This document shows positions 23,009 through 36,140 of a stretch of DNA of 64,000 nucleotides, piece by piece. The position numbers and the translations under genes are program-made. Source of the stretch: Phanerochaete sordida (Eukaryota > Basidiomycota > Agaricomycetes > Polyporales > Phanerochaetaceae); contig BPQB01000117.1 of NCBI GenBank assembly GCA_019973155.2, forward strand, positions 1 through 64,000, written 5' to 3'. The stretch's first letter is position 1, and each line of letters starts with the position of its first letter. The notes under the pieces are model-generated. The model ran no database searches. It saw only the letters and a list, made by a program, of their open reading frames with translations, and was not told where the DNA came from.

Positions 23009-23732
23009 GCCCACTGTAGACGTCGCCTGCTTCGTATAGATGCCGCCATAACCTAATCGCGGCGCGGCGAGCAGGCATGACAGGTGCTTCCAGCACGCTG
23101 TGATGCGCTATACAAAGACGTTAGTGGCGATGTCCGTTTATATACAATGCGGCAGCCGCTGACCTCGAGTATGTCTGGCGTGCTACTACTGGACGCACGC
23201 AAATCAGGCTCGAAAAACCTTTGCTGATCAACATACATTCTCAGAGTTGGACGTCGGCTGCTGGGACGAATTTTGGATATGGTAGGGCGGATGTCCATCG
23301 GCGTGAAGTCCGGGCAATCGGCCCCTGGCATGAGAATTTCACAGCTGCATGGGAACCCGTCAGTGCAACATCAGCCGGTCTGGTGAAAGGCAGCTCACAG
23401 AATAGCTAGGACTGTCGGTTCAACCTTCAACACTTGTCGAGAGATCTGCGACGCGTGAGCCAGAGAAGGAGCGACGCTCGCGAAAGAGGCAGGCAAACCG
23501 CACAATCGACGCCGCGGCGTCGCGGTATCGGAGACGATAGCAGCTCATGACGCACTACGGCCTAGGTGGTTAACAGTTTGACATCGTGTCATTAAGACCG
23601 AGACGCATGTATACCCCGCACCATGCGACGCTAAACAGTGATAACAAGAATATCAGAATATACTGCGTCTTCGCTTCCGGCTCGTCCTAGCGAGCATAGA
23701 GAGAGAGTGCTGCTGTGCCGATGCTAGCCATC
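23009..23732. other. Intergenic, second copy of the duplicated P450 upstream region
   Basis: The part up to ~23400 matches 20037-20400. The remaining 330 bases to the stop of P450 copy 3 show no gene. Confidence 0.4.
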
Positions 23733-25824
23733 TTAGAGCTGCTCCACAGCGTCCAATATGAGCCTCTCGTGCTCGGCTGACCGCGGGCGAATGACACAGG
23801 GGAAGGGTTTCGGCAATCTGTCCGGTCGCTCGCTCAGCCGTCCCGCCTGGCGAAATTATGAAGAGGAATCTCACTCGATGAATCCGTGGTAATACTCCCC
23901 AGGTGGCACGATCTCCTGCCCGCGCTCGCCCTTGGCGCGCAGGACGTCGAACGAGGCGAGCACCGACACGACGGTGATCCAGAGCACTTCGTGCGCAAAG
24001 TGCATGCCCGAGCAGACGCGCCGCCCAAAGCCCCACGCCGCGTCGGGGTCCGGCTCGGGCGTAGGATGCGCGGCGCTGGGTAAGAAGCGGTCAGGGCGGA
24101 AGGACTCCGGGTCGGCGTACACAGCAGGGTCGTGCAGAATCGCCCCGGAGAGGCTCGCGGGTTAGTTCGTGATGGCCCGTGATGGATGGGAGGGCGTACC
24201 ATATGTTGGCGATGACGAGAGAGTCGCGGGGGATGAAGTAACCGTTGTAGGCGTCGTCTTGAGTAGAGGCGTGCACCATGTCTGAACAAGCGTTAGTTCG
24301 GCAGCGAATCGTAGCAAGCTATGCGGCCACTGACTCAAAGGAACAGCAGGGTGCCAACGCAGAAGCTCCTTCATGAGGGCATGCACGTAGGGCAGGGCGT
24401 CGTGGTCGGAGAACTCCGGCAGCCGGCCCTGGCAGACCTCGTCGATTTCGCGCTGGGCTCTTTTCTGCACATCTGGGTAGAGCGTCATGGCGAGGAAGAA
24501 GGATTGTAGGGTTGAGACCGTCTGTGGGAGACATCAGTCTCAAGAAGGGATGGCTATGAAGACGCCACTTGCCGTGTCGGTGCCGGCTGAGGGTATGATC
24601 AGGTCACGGCCAAGTATATAACCCGGTGACAGAGAAGGCTCACCGACGTATGAAGCGGCGAGCGCAGACAGAGCGACGTGTTCCATATATGCAGGGTCTG
24701 CGGAGGCGGGTATGATGTCTGTTAGGTAAGTCTTTGCCGCGCAGTCGTCTGGCAATCCTGTAGTCTCCTGGATGGCAGAGTGAGAGACCGGAATTAAGTG
24801 TCGCTGAAAATATGTTCACCGAGATCTTCTTGGATAGCACGAACGGTTCGTGGACCATCTTGTAGATGGAAGCACGCCAGATACCGGCTTCGCGTTGAAA
24901 GTCTGCGCCAGGGAACCAGGCAGGAATATATTTCACTGCATTTCGGGAGCATGAGGACACTCGTACGAGGGTATGAAGAAGGTGTTACTCACGGATAGGG
25001 AACGCATCTACAAGAAACCGCCCAGGTATCATCGCGGCGAGGGTCGCCTCCAGCCCATGTTCGACAGTCTCGATGAGCGGATCGTCGTGACTGCCCGTCT
25101 TAAGCCCATAGGCGCTATAGATCAGGTCCTTGCCGAGGACGCTACCAGACCTTAGCGTATCTTCAGGGCCAACGCTGTCTGTGAACTCACTATCGCGCGT
25201 GATGGAAGAAGTCCAGGGGAGTCTCGAGGAGGTTGCGCAGGAACGCGCGTGCGTGCTGCGTCTCGGCGGGCCGGAAGCGCTTGATGGCCCGTGCGCCGTA
25301 CTCGCGCTGGAAGAACTTGCGCTGGTCGCGCCAGAACTCGTCGGGCTGTGCGAAGGCGATGGACCAGTCGAAGCCGCACCTGCAGGGCAAGTCAATATCA
25401 ACATCGTGCGGACATGGAGCGATCAAAAGCACGTACAGGTCACGAAGCATGGTGACGCCACGGGCTGCCCGGTTGGAGTAGTTCTGAGACCGTTTCTCGA
25501 GGAGGTCTGAGGAAGCTTGTAGCGTGTTGGTGACGATGATGTTGCTTCCGCCCATGTTGAGGCGGACGACGTCGGAACCTCCCAGTACATTCAGCCAACG
25601 ACTTCTTTCGATATATCGAAACGATGCGCACCGTATTGCTTGCTCCACTGCAGGTATTCTTTGTAAGCAGGTTCTTCGGGAGGCTTCAAGTGGCCAACGA
25701 TAGGCCAGCCACGAGGTCCAGGAGGGTGGGGGAGTGAGCGTCGCTTGACGATACGCGCACGCAACGCTAGCACAAAGGCGACAGCTGTAAGGTAAAGTAC
25801 GACTGTCCACGCGTCGATGGCCAT
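23733..25824 (-). CDS. Cytochrome P450 (cluster copy 3)
   Basis: A P450 of a second subtype. It starts MAIDAWTVVLYLTAVAFVLAL (anchor), then the hinge PHPPGPRGWPIVGHL. Motifs are the C-helix region FWRDQRKFFQREYG, I-helix AGTDT, ExxR as ELLR (VHALMKELLRWHPAVPLS), and heme loop WGFGRRVCSG. It ends KPFPCVIRPRSAEH... with a TAA at 23733-23735. The I-helix intron (24522-24572) has a GC donor: ACG|GCAAGT...CCCACAG|ACG. The splice rebuilds A-G-T-D-T-T exactly, so this is a likely GC-AG intron. All expected exons are present, so the gene looks functional. It is closer to copies 4 and 5 than to copies 1, 2 and 6. Confidence 0.8.
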
Positions 25825-25887
25825 CTGACTAGGTAGAAGAATTAGAAGAATGAGCGAGCTCTGTATGTTATTGACCTAGACTCTCAG

Positions 25888-25895
25888 TATATATA
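25888..25895 (-). promoter_or_regulatory. TATA box of P450 copy 3
   Basis: TATATATA about 65 bases upstream of the ATG at 25824. Confidence 0.45.
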
Positions 25896-26992
25896 CCTTG
25901 GCACTCGAAAGCGAGTGTAACCTCCGAAGACCCTGCGTCAGCCGCGCAACGCTGCTCGGATCAAGGACCTGGGCAGTACGGCAGGGCCAGGGGCGCAGAC
26001 AGGGCTACCATACACAAGGGCCTGCAGACGGACCTGATGCCAATCAAACCTTTCAGGCAAGAGATCTGAGAGTCAAAAGTGGAGCATACGTGTGTTGTGA
26101 TGACTTCTTCAGCGGCATGTAGAGCGGCGACTCGACGAGCCTCGGAGACTGGACCTGCAGACAATGTACCAGGACATAACAAAATCGCCTCCCGCATATT
26201 TTCTGCGACTCGCAAGCCGTAGAGGGACGCACGAGGGACGGGATGAATTGGGCAGGTCGGCAAGCGGCTATTGAACGTTGAACAGCGACTATCAGACCAC
26301 TTCGGAGTAATGGGCCTATGGCTACGCACCAGATCATGGACAACGGAGCGCACAAGAAGACCGCCAGGCGGCGGTATGGAAATACCGACTGCGCCGTCTT
26401 CGACGTTGAGGAGTCGATCGAGCGCGGATGGCGCCAGCCCAGTCAAGTGGCACCAGTGCCTCAGTGACCCTTGCAACACCTGCGTGCTGCCAGAAAAGGG
26501 AAGATAACGTCGAAGATTGTATCACTGAGGTAGGTTGCGCATGATGTGGCGCTAAGATGCTTCAAGCATCCACACATGATGCCGGCCATCGAGGAGCCCC
26601 GTGCAAAAAAACGGGTTACGCCACCTCCGCAGCTCTTCCGAGAGTAAGTTAGAATCATACGAGTGAAGAAAAAGGCATTCCTTAGCGAAACTCACCTCGA
26701 ATACTACGTCTCTTCTCTGTGTCTGGACTTGGAGGCGAGTCACGGAGGGGATTACTTGCGCGGAAGATGCTAAAATTACCAGCTCACATCTCGCTAGCGT
26801 TCTCATAATTGAAGTTTCGGGAGTCAGCAGACACTAAGAGCACCGGCTGAAGAGTTGTAAACTTAGTTTGCGTATGGTTACCACTCTCCGAATCGCGGTA
26901 CAGACGGTGAATGTCAGGGTGATGAACTGGGTTGGATTGGCGAAATTCGTGGTGTACAGGGACGAGGTGTGCTGTGAGAGGTCGATTTTAAC
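25896..26992. other. Intergenic, nothing firm
   Basis: About 1.1 kb between the divergent P450 copy 3 and tRNA-Ala. A 172-codon minus-strand frame at 25961-26479 has no recognisable motif and no clear splice partners. Confidence 0.4.
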
Positions 26993-27079
26993 GGGCACTT
27001 GGCACAGTGGTAGCGCGCACGCTTCGCACCTTCTGGAGCTGCTTGCGTGAGGTCGGGAGTTCAATCCTCCCAGTGTCCA
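26993..27079 (+). tRNA. tRNA-Ala (CGC) with intron
   Basis: The acceptor stem GGGCACT pairs with AGTGTCC, discriminator A. The D-arm is GCAC...GCGC, and the T-arm is GGGAG-TTCAATC-CTCCC. The anticodon stem CACGC/GCGTG encloses TT-CGC-A, then an intron of about 15 nt after position 37. The CGC anticodon reads GCG codons (Ala). A run of five T follows at once, as expected for RNA polymerase III termination. Confidence 0.85.
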
Positions 27080-27259
27080 ATTTTTGTGTCTTTTTGCTGC
27101 ATGTCGTCATGGAAGATATTATTAACCGGCCAATGAGCGAGCTCCGTTGGTTAGCGTGTGGGTGAGGCAGTGACGACAGCGCCACCTTGTTTCGTGCCTT
27201 GTCGAACGGACTCTTGTGCTGTGCACTATCAAAAATCGTCCTTTCTAGCCCGCAGCGGG

Positions 27260-27267
27260 TATATATA
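27260..27267 (+). promoter_or_regulatory. TATA box of the PLD-family gene
   Basis: TATATATA about 85 bases upstream of the ATG at 27349. Confidence 0.45.
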
Positions 27268-27348
27268 CGGAGCCATGGCCTCCATACACCTCTTTCCGAC
27301 AGCGACATACCCTCAGATACCCCCCTTTCGCACCTACACACATCCACC

Positions 27349-29633
27349 ATGCCCTCTGATCAGGTTTACCAGCTCGCGACTTCCCAGAAGACCGTGAGCG
27401 GCGCCCTCAAGGAAGCGATTCAGACAAACCCGCAAGCGCGAATCCTCGACGTCGCGTACAAGGTCTTTCCCGAGAAGCCAGAGACCTCGACGCGCTCCAA
27501 ACGCCTACGTGTTCACGAGGACTTTACAGCAGAGGAGCTGGACATTGCGGAGAAGTGTGGACGATTCCCCTACAGGCCGAGTGACCTGTTCCTGAAGGTG
27601 CGTCGCGTTTAGTGTCCTCTCGGACAGCAACTTACGAAGGATCAGATTTACAGCAACGTTCTCGATACCCTCGAGCATGGCCCGCTCAAGAACATGTGCG
27701 CGCCATCGCTCATGGGCTCCTCTGGAGTCGTGTCCATGTCTATCGTCTCACTGTAGGTCGCCTTTCACATCTGTCTGGCCCACGCTCAATCTTTGCAGTA
27801 TTCCCGATATCATGCGCTACTACAAGGAGCTCATTATTGCAGCCAAACACGAAGTCTTCCTCGCCACGAACTACTGGGAGCCCAGCTGGGGCGCGCATTT
27901 GTATGTTCAGTCCCGCTCGGGCTGTCGTGCTCTGCTAACAGTATCGTAGCATTCACGACGCGCTCATCGAGCTCTCAAAGCTCCACGCCGACCGCCCTGC
28001 GGAAGAGCGTCCCGTCGTGAAGCTGATCTTCGACCGCGGCAACCCGAAGCAGGTCATTAAGAACCACCAGCGTGTCGACCCCAACGACTGGGCGGGCCTC
28101 GGCCTGCCCGCGAAGGAGGAGCTCGGCGGCATTCACTTCGAGGTCATGAACTACCACCGCCCGATCATGGGCACTTTCCACGCCAAGTACATGGTCGTCG
28201 ACCGCCGCTTCGCGTGCCTCTCGTCGAACAACATTCAGGACCGCGTCAACCTCGAGCTGAACGTGCACCTCGAGGGGCCCATCGTCGAGGCCTTCTACGA
28301 CGTGGCGCTGGTCAGCTGGGCCGAGTCGATGGACCCGCCCCTGCCGGGCATTCTGCATCCGGAGCTCGCGCAGGAGCGCGCAGGCGAAGGCGACTGTTTC
28401 GACGAGGCAAAGCGCATCAAGGAGGTGCTGATTGAGAAGAGCGCGGACGCGCTGCCGGCGCACCCTGGTGAGTGTTTCGCAGTCTATGCCCTCGCGCTCG
28501 CTCACACACTCCGCAGAGACGCCCAACCCCGACCAGGCGGACACGAACCCCATCGAGACGACAGCAAACGCGTCGCCCTCGCCCTCGCCGCAGCCCGAAG
28601 GCAACGGCGCCGCGAACGGCGAGCAGACGCACAACCCCATTAAGCGCGAGGAGGAGAAGCGCGCCGAGAAGAAGAAGGCGAAGGAGCACCAGCAGCCGAT
28701 GACCGACTTTACGCTCATCCGCGCCGAGGGCTTCGAACCGTTCATCCTGCATGAGCGCCACGACCCGGTGCCCATTGCGATGGTCAACCGCGCGCCGCAC
28801 GGGAGTGAGTGCGCCGCGCATATATCTTGCGCAAAGGTGCTGATGAGATTGTAGCACCTGGACATGCGGATGTGGATGTGCCGCAGAACGTCGCTTGGGA
28901 GACAGGTATCCGCCTCGCCCAGAAGAGCGTCTTCATGTATGTTCGCCAGCTGGTTTTGGACTCGCGTTTTCTGACTGTTCGCCCAGTCAAACGCCTGATT
29001 TCAACGCGCCCGAGGTTGTCGAGGCGGTGCTCGACGCGTGTCGCCGCGGCATCATCTGCACACTCTACGTGTGTCTCGGGTACAACGACCAGGGCGAGAT
29101 GCTGCCGATGCAGGGCGGCACGAACAGCAAGGTGTTCGCGAAGATGTGCGAGACCCTCGACAAGGAGAGCGAGTCCTCCGGCCAGGACGTGCGCAAGAAC
29201 CTGCGCGCGTGCTGGTACATCGCGAAGGACCGCGACCGGCCCATCGACGCGAGCAAGAAGGAGCGCAACTGCCACGGTACGTGCCCCTCCCCTCCCCCGA
29301 CGTACGCCCAGCGCTGACCGCGCCGCAGTCAAGTTCTGCTGCATCGACGAGCAGGTGACGATCTGCGGGAACGGGAACCAGGACGCACAGAGCTGGTACC
29401 ACTCGCAGGAGACGAACGTGATGGTCGACTCGTCCGCGCTCGCGCGCGAGTGGCTTGCCGCGCTGAACCACAACCAGAACTCAGGCACCCTCGGCGAGGT
29501 CGGCCGCGACGGGATCTGGCGCGACGCCGAGGGCAACGAGGTCACGAGCGCCGGCAACATGGGCGGCCCGGTCAACGTCATGAAGGGCATGCTCAATGCT
29601 GTTGCGCGTGTGCAGGGCAAGGGCGGGTTCTAG
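27349..29633 (+). CDS. Phospholipase D/HKD-family phosphodiesterase
   Basis: About 645 residues from eight exons. The first intron is 27598-27645. It has two HKD motifs (HxKx4D), as the family requires for its two-half active site. The first is HAKYMVVD near residue 230, followed by LSSNNIQDR. The second is HVKFCCID near residue 545, followed by GNGNQD and W..SQETN. The second motif is split by the last intron, so it appears only after splicing. Family members cleave or exchange phosphodiester bonds in phospholipids (PLD, cardiolipin or phosphatidylserine synthase types). The exact reaction is not readable here. A charged, Glu/Lys-rich insert (KREEEKRAEKKKAKE) separates the two halves. There is no signal peptide. 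It sits between the minus- and plus-strand arms of the P450 cluster. Confidence 0.82.
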
Positions 29634-30106
29634 GCGGACGAGGGAGTTGAAAGATTAAATGAGTTATTGGTAACGGGGTATACCCTGGTATGTGTACTTT
29701 TGTATCTCAAGAAATGGCAAAGGGTCAGAACTGGCTGGACGATTATAAATGAGTCTACTTGGCTTCAGGGCTTGTACGATAGCAAAGACCCCATGCTTCG
29801 AGCTCAACTTCAAGCTTCAAGGTTACTTTCTCTCTGTGCTGCTTCTGGCCCTCTGACACTGCTTTTCTGGCGAGGTACAGACCGTGTGGTGAGTACATTC
29901 ATCCTGTCATCAACGGAGCCATGATTGATATCTTGACAGAAGCACGGACAGCGGACAAGCGTGGTATCTCTGTCGTTCTCCCAGTGGATCTCAATGGGGC
30001 AAGATTCGCAGAGCGGTCTGTTCTCGGGGAACGGCAGCCTTCGCACGCCGTGTTTGCTGGTGCACTTTCCGAAGGGTTCCTGCTGCGCTCTCAGTCCTCC
30101 CGCACC
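29634..30106. other. Upstream region of P450 copy 4
   Basis: No gene is seen. An open frame reads into the P450 start but shows no coding character of its own. Confidence 0.35.
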
Positions 30107-32156
30107 ATGTCTCTCAGCCTCCTGGTACTCGCAGTCTGCCTCGCCGCCGCATATCCTCTCTATCAGTATGCAACCAGGCGCCGCCTTCCGCCACATCCGC
30201 CGGGCCCTCGAGGCTGGCCTATCGTGGGCCACCTAGCGGCTCCCGCTGACCCCATATACAAGACGTACCAGCGATGGGGCGAGGCATACGGTCCGTAGCG
30301 ATCTTCTCGCTGTAAGACGAAGCATCTCACCATCCTAACAGGCTCGGACATCGTGCGCATCAACATGTTCGGGCACAACATCGTCGCAACGAACTCGCTC
30401 GAGGCGTCGACGGACCTGCTCGATAAGCGTTCGCAGACGTACTCGAACCGCCCGAAGCACGGTATGACCATGGTGCGCGACCTGTAGGTGGCACCCTTCC
30501 CTCTTGCGCGTGCGATGCTAATCGAGGGAATAGATGCGGCTTCGACTACGCAATCGCGTTCGCGCAGCCCGGCCAGTTCTGGCTCGACCAGCGCAGGGTG
30601 TTCCAGCGGCAGTACAGCCAGCAGGCCATCAAGCGCTACCGACATGCCGAGACGCAGGCTACACTGTCGTTCTTGAGGAACTTGCTCGAGAGTCCGCAGG
30701 ACCTCTTCCGGCACATACGATAGTGCGTCCTTGCCTGTGCTTGTCCCACTATATTCTGACGCGTAGAAGTGTTTTTGGCAGGCAGCTGGTCTATTCTGCG
30801 TACGGGATTGTCACCGAGGATCACGACGACCCTATCATTGCAACAGTGGAGCATGGCCTCGAGGCTGCCGTCGCGGCCATAAACCCTGGAAAGTTCCTCG
30901 TCGATGTCCTCCCCGTTCGTGAGCCACGCAACGTCTGCATCGTCTGACCAGCAAGCTGATCCACACCTGCTTAGTCAAATACGTCCCAGAGTGGTTTCCA
31001 GGTGCAGGCTTCAAGCGGCAAGCGAAGATATGGCGTGAATCGGTTCTCAAGATGTTGCACGTACCTTTTGACCAGGCGAAGGATCTTCTAGTACCCCCCA
31101 TTTTTTTGTTGGATGGAATAGTTGATTGACAGCGTCTTTCAGGACACTCGCGGGCTACCTGACGACTGTGCCATCAAGACTTATCTCACAGATATAATTC
31201 CAACCTCCCGAGATCCTGAGTACGCAGAAAAGGTCATACGAGCTGCGCTCACTGCAGCGTATGGAGGTACGCGAACGGTATAGCACTACAATTTGTCCTG
31301 TTCTCAGCGTGTCCACAGCTGGCTCTGACACGGTAGTACACTGTCGTCGTCGTGCGACAGTCCGAGCTGATGTTCTTCATCCTCAGACCGTGTCTTTCAT
31401 GCAATCGTTCTTCCTCGCCATGACCCTCAATCCTTACGTGCAAAAGGAAGCCCAGCGGGAGATTGACAGCGTCTGTCGCGGCCGGCTTCCGGACTTCTCG
31501 GACTATGAACGTCTGCCATACGTACACGCTATCGTCAAGGAGCTGCTCAGATGGAACCCTGCGGTGCCCCTCAGTCAGCATTTGAACCACCACTCCCACT
31601 ATGATACCGGCTAACCCGGGTACAGACTTTGCGCACGCCTCAGCGCAAGACGATGTCTACAAGGGCTACTACATCCCGAAGGATACAATTGTCATCTCGA
31701 ATATATGGTACGCTTCAAGCATCTGTTCTCATTCCTATTCTAACTTGCGTTCAGGGCGATTCTGCACGACCCCTCGATCTATGCCGACCCGGACGCGTTT
31801 CGCCCTGCGCGTTTCCTGCGTCGCGTAGGGTACGAGCCGGAGCGTGATCCCGACGTCGCGTACGGCTTCGGCCGGCGCATCTGCGCGGGGCGATATCTCG
31901 CGCATGAGGTCCTCTGGATCACGGTCGCCTCGGTCCTCGCTGCGTTCGACGTCGGGCGCGTGGAGGATGAGAAAGGGGAGGAGGTCATTCCGACAGGTGA
32001 ATATGAGTGCGGATTTCTGCAGTGAGTGCTTGTAATATGGCGGTCTAAGTATCGACGCTGACCGACGTCTCCAGGTTCCCGAAGCCGTTCCCGTGTACAG
32101 TACGCCCGCGCTCTGCGGCTTATGAGAAGCTCGTATTGGACGCTGCTGAAGCTTGA
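30107..32156 (+). CDS. Cytochrome P450 (cluster copy 4)
   Basis: Starts MSLSLLVLAVCLAAAYPLY (membrane anchor), with hinge PHPPGPRGWPIVGHL. It shows the I-helix AGSDT on a micro-exon flanked by a GTAGTA donor, ExxR as ELLR, the substrate-side block DDVYKGYYIP and heme loop YGFGRRICAG. It ends KPFPCTVRPRSAAYEK..., with the TGA stop at 32154-32156. Splices were checked at the GDL/CGFDYAIAF, I-helix and terminal junctions and keep the frame. It is most similar to copies 3 and 5. The intron at about 31088-31144 holds a T-run, and its acceptor precedes DTRGLPDDCA. It looks intact. Confidence 0.78.
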
Positions 32157-32722
32157 ACGCCCAACAATGACGAAGTCACGATCTTGTTGTAGGCTACTTG
32201 GTACAAGACACTCTTCGTCCCGCAGTTCGCTCTCTGCACCACATAATGTACCCCTGGAGGGGTCCAAGAACGAATGGGTTTTTGTCTCATTAGTGCCGCG
32301 AGATCCGTCTCTGTGAACGAGCATATCCTTCAGCATTGTTGGATATTTATGTTTATCTTTGCGCTATCACGCACATCTGTACGTCACACGACACGCTGCG
32401 ATTTCCCCTTTCAGTCACTGACATAATCCAACAAGCAGATGAATGGAAGTTTGTGTCGATCTTGCGAATCCGCCGCTTCCGAGCGTGATCCTGCTATATG
32501 CCCCTGCTCACTTTGAGCCCCGCGCTGCAGAAATCACAGTGAAGATCAATATACCTCCACGGCGTTTGCATTCACCGGTGATCTGTCCCCTGCCGCGTTG
32601 CGAAGAATGGGCGATCTTGGACCGAGGCAGGCTTCGGCCGGTACGTTCCTACATGCTGCCACTTGTATATCAAGCAGAGCTCAGCGGGCGATCGCGAATT
32701 TGGCGTCGTACTTCCCTCCAGG
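32157..32722. other. Intergenic between P450 copies 4 and 5
   Basis: No gene is seen. It contains the presumed promoter of copy 5, without a clear TATA box. Confidence 0.35.
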
Positions 32723-34861
32723 ATGGACCTTGTTCAAGTGCTCTATGGTTGCACTCTGCTCTTGACCACGTACCTGGCGTACTCGTACTTCTCCAAGGAA
32801 CATAGACCTTCTCCGCCACCAGGTCCGCCCGGCCTGCCTCTCGTCGGGCATCTCGGAATGCCTAAGGACGAGCCGTGGAAGGTGTACCTTCAGTGGGGCG
32901 AAGAATACGGTGCGCCTCGCCGCTCTACTCCTTTTCGCTGGATCACTGAATCTGAGCTAGGTTCTGATGTCGTCCGCTTCAATGTGCTCGGTGTCAATAT
33001 CGTTGTCACTAATACCCTCGAGACGTCTGCTGATCTGCTCGAGAAACGATCAGCGACGTACTCCGACCGGTGCGCTCATCTACTTCTTGCAGGGTCTTCG
33101 CTATCTTACAGATCATACAGGCCTCCGTTCGGGCTGACCATGATCAACGAGCTGTGCGTACCTGCAGTGTACGATTCGGCTCATACTCTGATGGTGGCGG
33201 GCCCTTTGCAGATCCGGCTTTGCCTGGAGCATCGCGACAATGCGCTACAATTCCTTCTGGCGCGACTCGCGTAAAGTCCTGCAGCGCGAGTATCACCCCA
33301 ACTCGGTGCAGCGCTTTCGGCCGATGGTGGTCGAAGCCTCGCACCAGTTCCTGCGCAATCTGCTCGAGGAGCCAGAACACTTCTACCAGCACATCCGGCA
33401 GTAAGTGATAGCGTATATTTCGCGCGGCGCATCTCTCACACGTCTCTCGCCAGCTTTCTCGGACGCGTGCTTCTGCACAGCGCATACGGGATAGACGTAC
33501 GAAGGAAAGACGACCCGGTCGTGCAAGTGGCGGAGCGCGGGCTCGAAGCGGCTATCGCAGCCTTGAGCCCAGGCCAGTTCCTCGTAGACTTGATTCCAGC
33601 TCGTGAGTTGCGTGCTTGTCTGAGGTTTCCAGGTACTCATGGTCGTGCAGTTAAGTACGTTCCTGCATGGGTCCCCGGCGCTGGATTCCAACGACAGGCG
33701 AAGACCTGGCACGTCTACGCTGATCAAATGCTGAACATGCCATTTGACCTCGCAAAGAAACTTCTGGTACGTCGTCGCCTGCAGCCGAAGGTTTCTGGCT
33801 TATTGTCATGACAGAACGAGGGTCGACTGCCCGACGACTGTGCAGTGAGGAGCTTGCTCATGGATGTGGTACCATCTGCCTCGGATCCGAGAGGGATGGA
33901 GGAGATTGTTCGCGCATCGCTGGCGTCGATGTACGCTGGTACGTCATGGCGTGCCGCTCTTGTCTCCCGATCTCACTCTTTCTCAGCCGGAACAGATACA
34001 GTAAGACCTAGACTTGCTTCGCGAGCGATGGCTGAATTTTGAGCGCGCATGCAGACCGTTTCCACACTACAATCCTTCTTCTTGGCCATGGTCCTCTTTC
34101 CCGAGGCTCAGGCCCAAGCACAGGAAGCCATCGACAGCGTCTGCCATGGACGACTGCCAGACTTCTCTGACTACCAGGCACTACCCTACATACATGCACT
34201 GCTCAAGGAAGTCATGCGCTGGAATCCTGTGATACCGCTAAGTGGGTGACATGCCCGTTCTCGCCAATAGCCAATATTGACAAATAAACCCAGATTTGGC
34301 CCACGTCTCGACTTCTGACGACGTGTACAAGGGGTACTTCATTCCTGAGGGTACCTTCATGCTCGCAAACACCTGGTTTGTCGCCCTCTCCTTGACCCAA
34401 GATTCGAAGCTGATCGATGCCTAGGGCGATTCTACACGACCCGGATACCTACGCAGACCCTGAGAAATTTAATCCCTCCAGGTTTCTGCGTACTAGCGAC
34501 TCTGGCGTGCTGGAGCTCGACCCGACCGTCCGCGATCCCGACGTTGCGGCCTTCGGTTTCGGACGGCGCATCTGCCCGGGTCGTCACCTCGGGTACGAGG
34601 CGCTCTGGCTCGCGGTTGCCTCAGTCCTCTCGACATTTAACATCAGTCCCCTCGCGGATGCAGAGGGTGTGGAGCAGACGCCAAAACATGAGAATGAGTA
34701 TGGCTTCATGATGTACGTGTGCGGTCATTATGGTTATGGTGCTCGACACTGACCGCCGTGACCTCGACAGCTTCCCGAAGCCGTTTGTTTGCACTATCAA
34801 GCCGCGCTCGGCTCAATGGCACGAGACAGTCAATGCTACCGCTGAGCCTGTTTCATTGTAA
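32723..34861 (+). CDS. Cytochrome P450 (cluster copy 5)
   Basis: Starts MDLVQVLYGCTLLLTTYLAY (anchor), then the hinge PPPGPPGLPLVGHL. The I-helix micro-exon gives AGTDT, joined to TVSTLQSFFLAM. ExxR is EVMR (LLKEVMRWNPVIPLS) and the heme loop is FGFGRRICPG. The last exon (FPKPFVCTIKPRS) ends with TAA at 34859-34861. The exon pattern is shared with copies 3 and 4. No frame break was found. Confidence 0.78.
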
Positions 34862-36068
34862 GACATTCGTCGGTGCGTAAGGCTGCTTTTCGCAGCGAAT
34901 CCGGTTAGAGAATCGGACACCGATCAGCCTTTGTTCCCGACAAGGGTAAATGCGGCAACAGACTGGAATAATTACGGCTACGCGTCTTAGTTTTAAAAGG
35001 TTACGACGGACAAAAGTAGAGTTTTAACATGTCAAAAATACGGCTGGGAATCAACATCGGGGGCGGCTCCTATCTCCGGCGATGGTTCGCTGCGAATGCA
35101 ACAGAAATTCCACCACGGGAGCTAGCTTAACTTAAAACTATTATTCAACTGTGGACCGCAAAGATATCCAGCAAATAGAGCGTTTTGCAGCAGCAGCGAT
35201 ACCTCGAACCAAGGTCGTACACGAAAGCGTGCCGACTCTGCCAAAAACGGTCTATGTCGGGATTTGCGCGCTTATCTTTCTCCGCTCCTTGCCAGAGAAC
35301 CTCTCGGATGAGTTTGGCAAAGATGAAGAAAGCCGCTGTGTAGGCCCGACCCACGTCGTCTCTGGATAGTATTCATCCCGAATACACTGTAGAGCGTCAC
35401 AGAACACGCCGCGGTGCCTGGCAGAGCTGGGCTGCCCAATTGTTGTCGTCGCAAGCTCGGCAACTCTTCCGATGTCGAGCGGCCTACGGCTTCGCAAGGT
35501 CCGTATCTACAGTCGTATCCAGATAGCATCCTAGAGAACGTGCGTTTGTATCTGATGCAGGCTGCGAGCGCATTGTTGATTATGTTTACTACCAGCACGG
35601 GGTCACACGCCCGTCATGCAAGTCGCGGAAGAAGCGCAATGCCGTTCGTCTCGGAAGCCAGTCTGCACATGCACCACCCTGACCATCGCTGTTTCCCTCG
35701 AACCTTCTCCTCTTCATCCAGAAACATACACGCGTAAGGTGCGCGAACACGGTGACCGGCGAACCGTGTCTACGATCGCACGAGGGAGATAGCCTCCGCT
35801 GGTCTGCCCGTCCTTTAGGCCCATCTTCATTGTCGGAGGTCTACTTCTACAGATGCGGCCATCTTTCGTCGCCTCGAAGGCCATCGCCTGGCACCACTCA
35901 CATCACGCCTGCGATGTGGGTTTTGGTGTATCGCACGCAGGACCTGCGCTTGTACGGGGCCCGAAGATGGAGCTCGGCCTGGGAAAAAGGGTCTGCTACC
36001 AACGGGCCTTCCATGGCGGTGACGGCAATGCGGGAGATGCACTAAGCGTACAGACCCTGAGGGTAGAC
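34862..36068. other. Intergenic between P450 copies 5 and 6
   Basis: About 1.2 kb without a convincing gene. This is the largest gap inside the plus-strand arm of the cluster. Confidence 0.4.
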
Positions 36069-36074
36069 TATAAA
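36069..36074 (+). promoter_or_regulatory. TATA box of P450 copy 6
   Basis: TATAAA about 70 bases before the ATG at 36141. Confidence 0.45.
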
Positions 36075-36140
36075 GCCTTTCACCGGCGACTGCAGCTGAT
36101 CCTACACTGGCTCTTCACAGGAATCCCACAATCACGGGAA

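Noticed and set aside
25961..26479. 172-codon minus-strand frame upstream of P450 copy 3
   Set aside because: No motif was recognised and no matching exons were found on either side.
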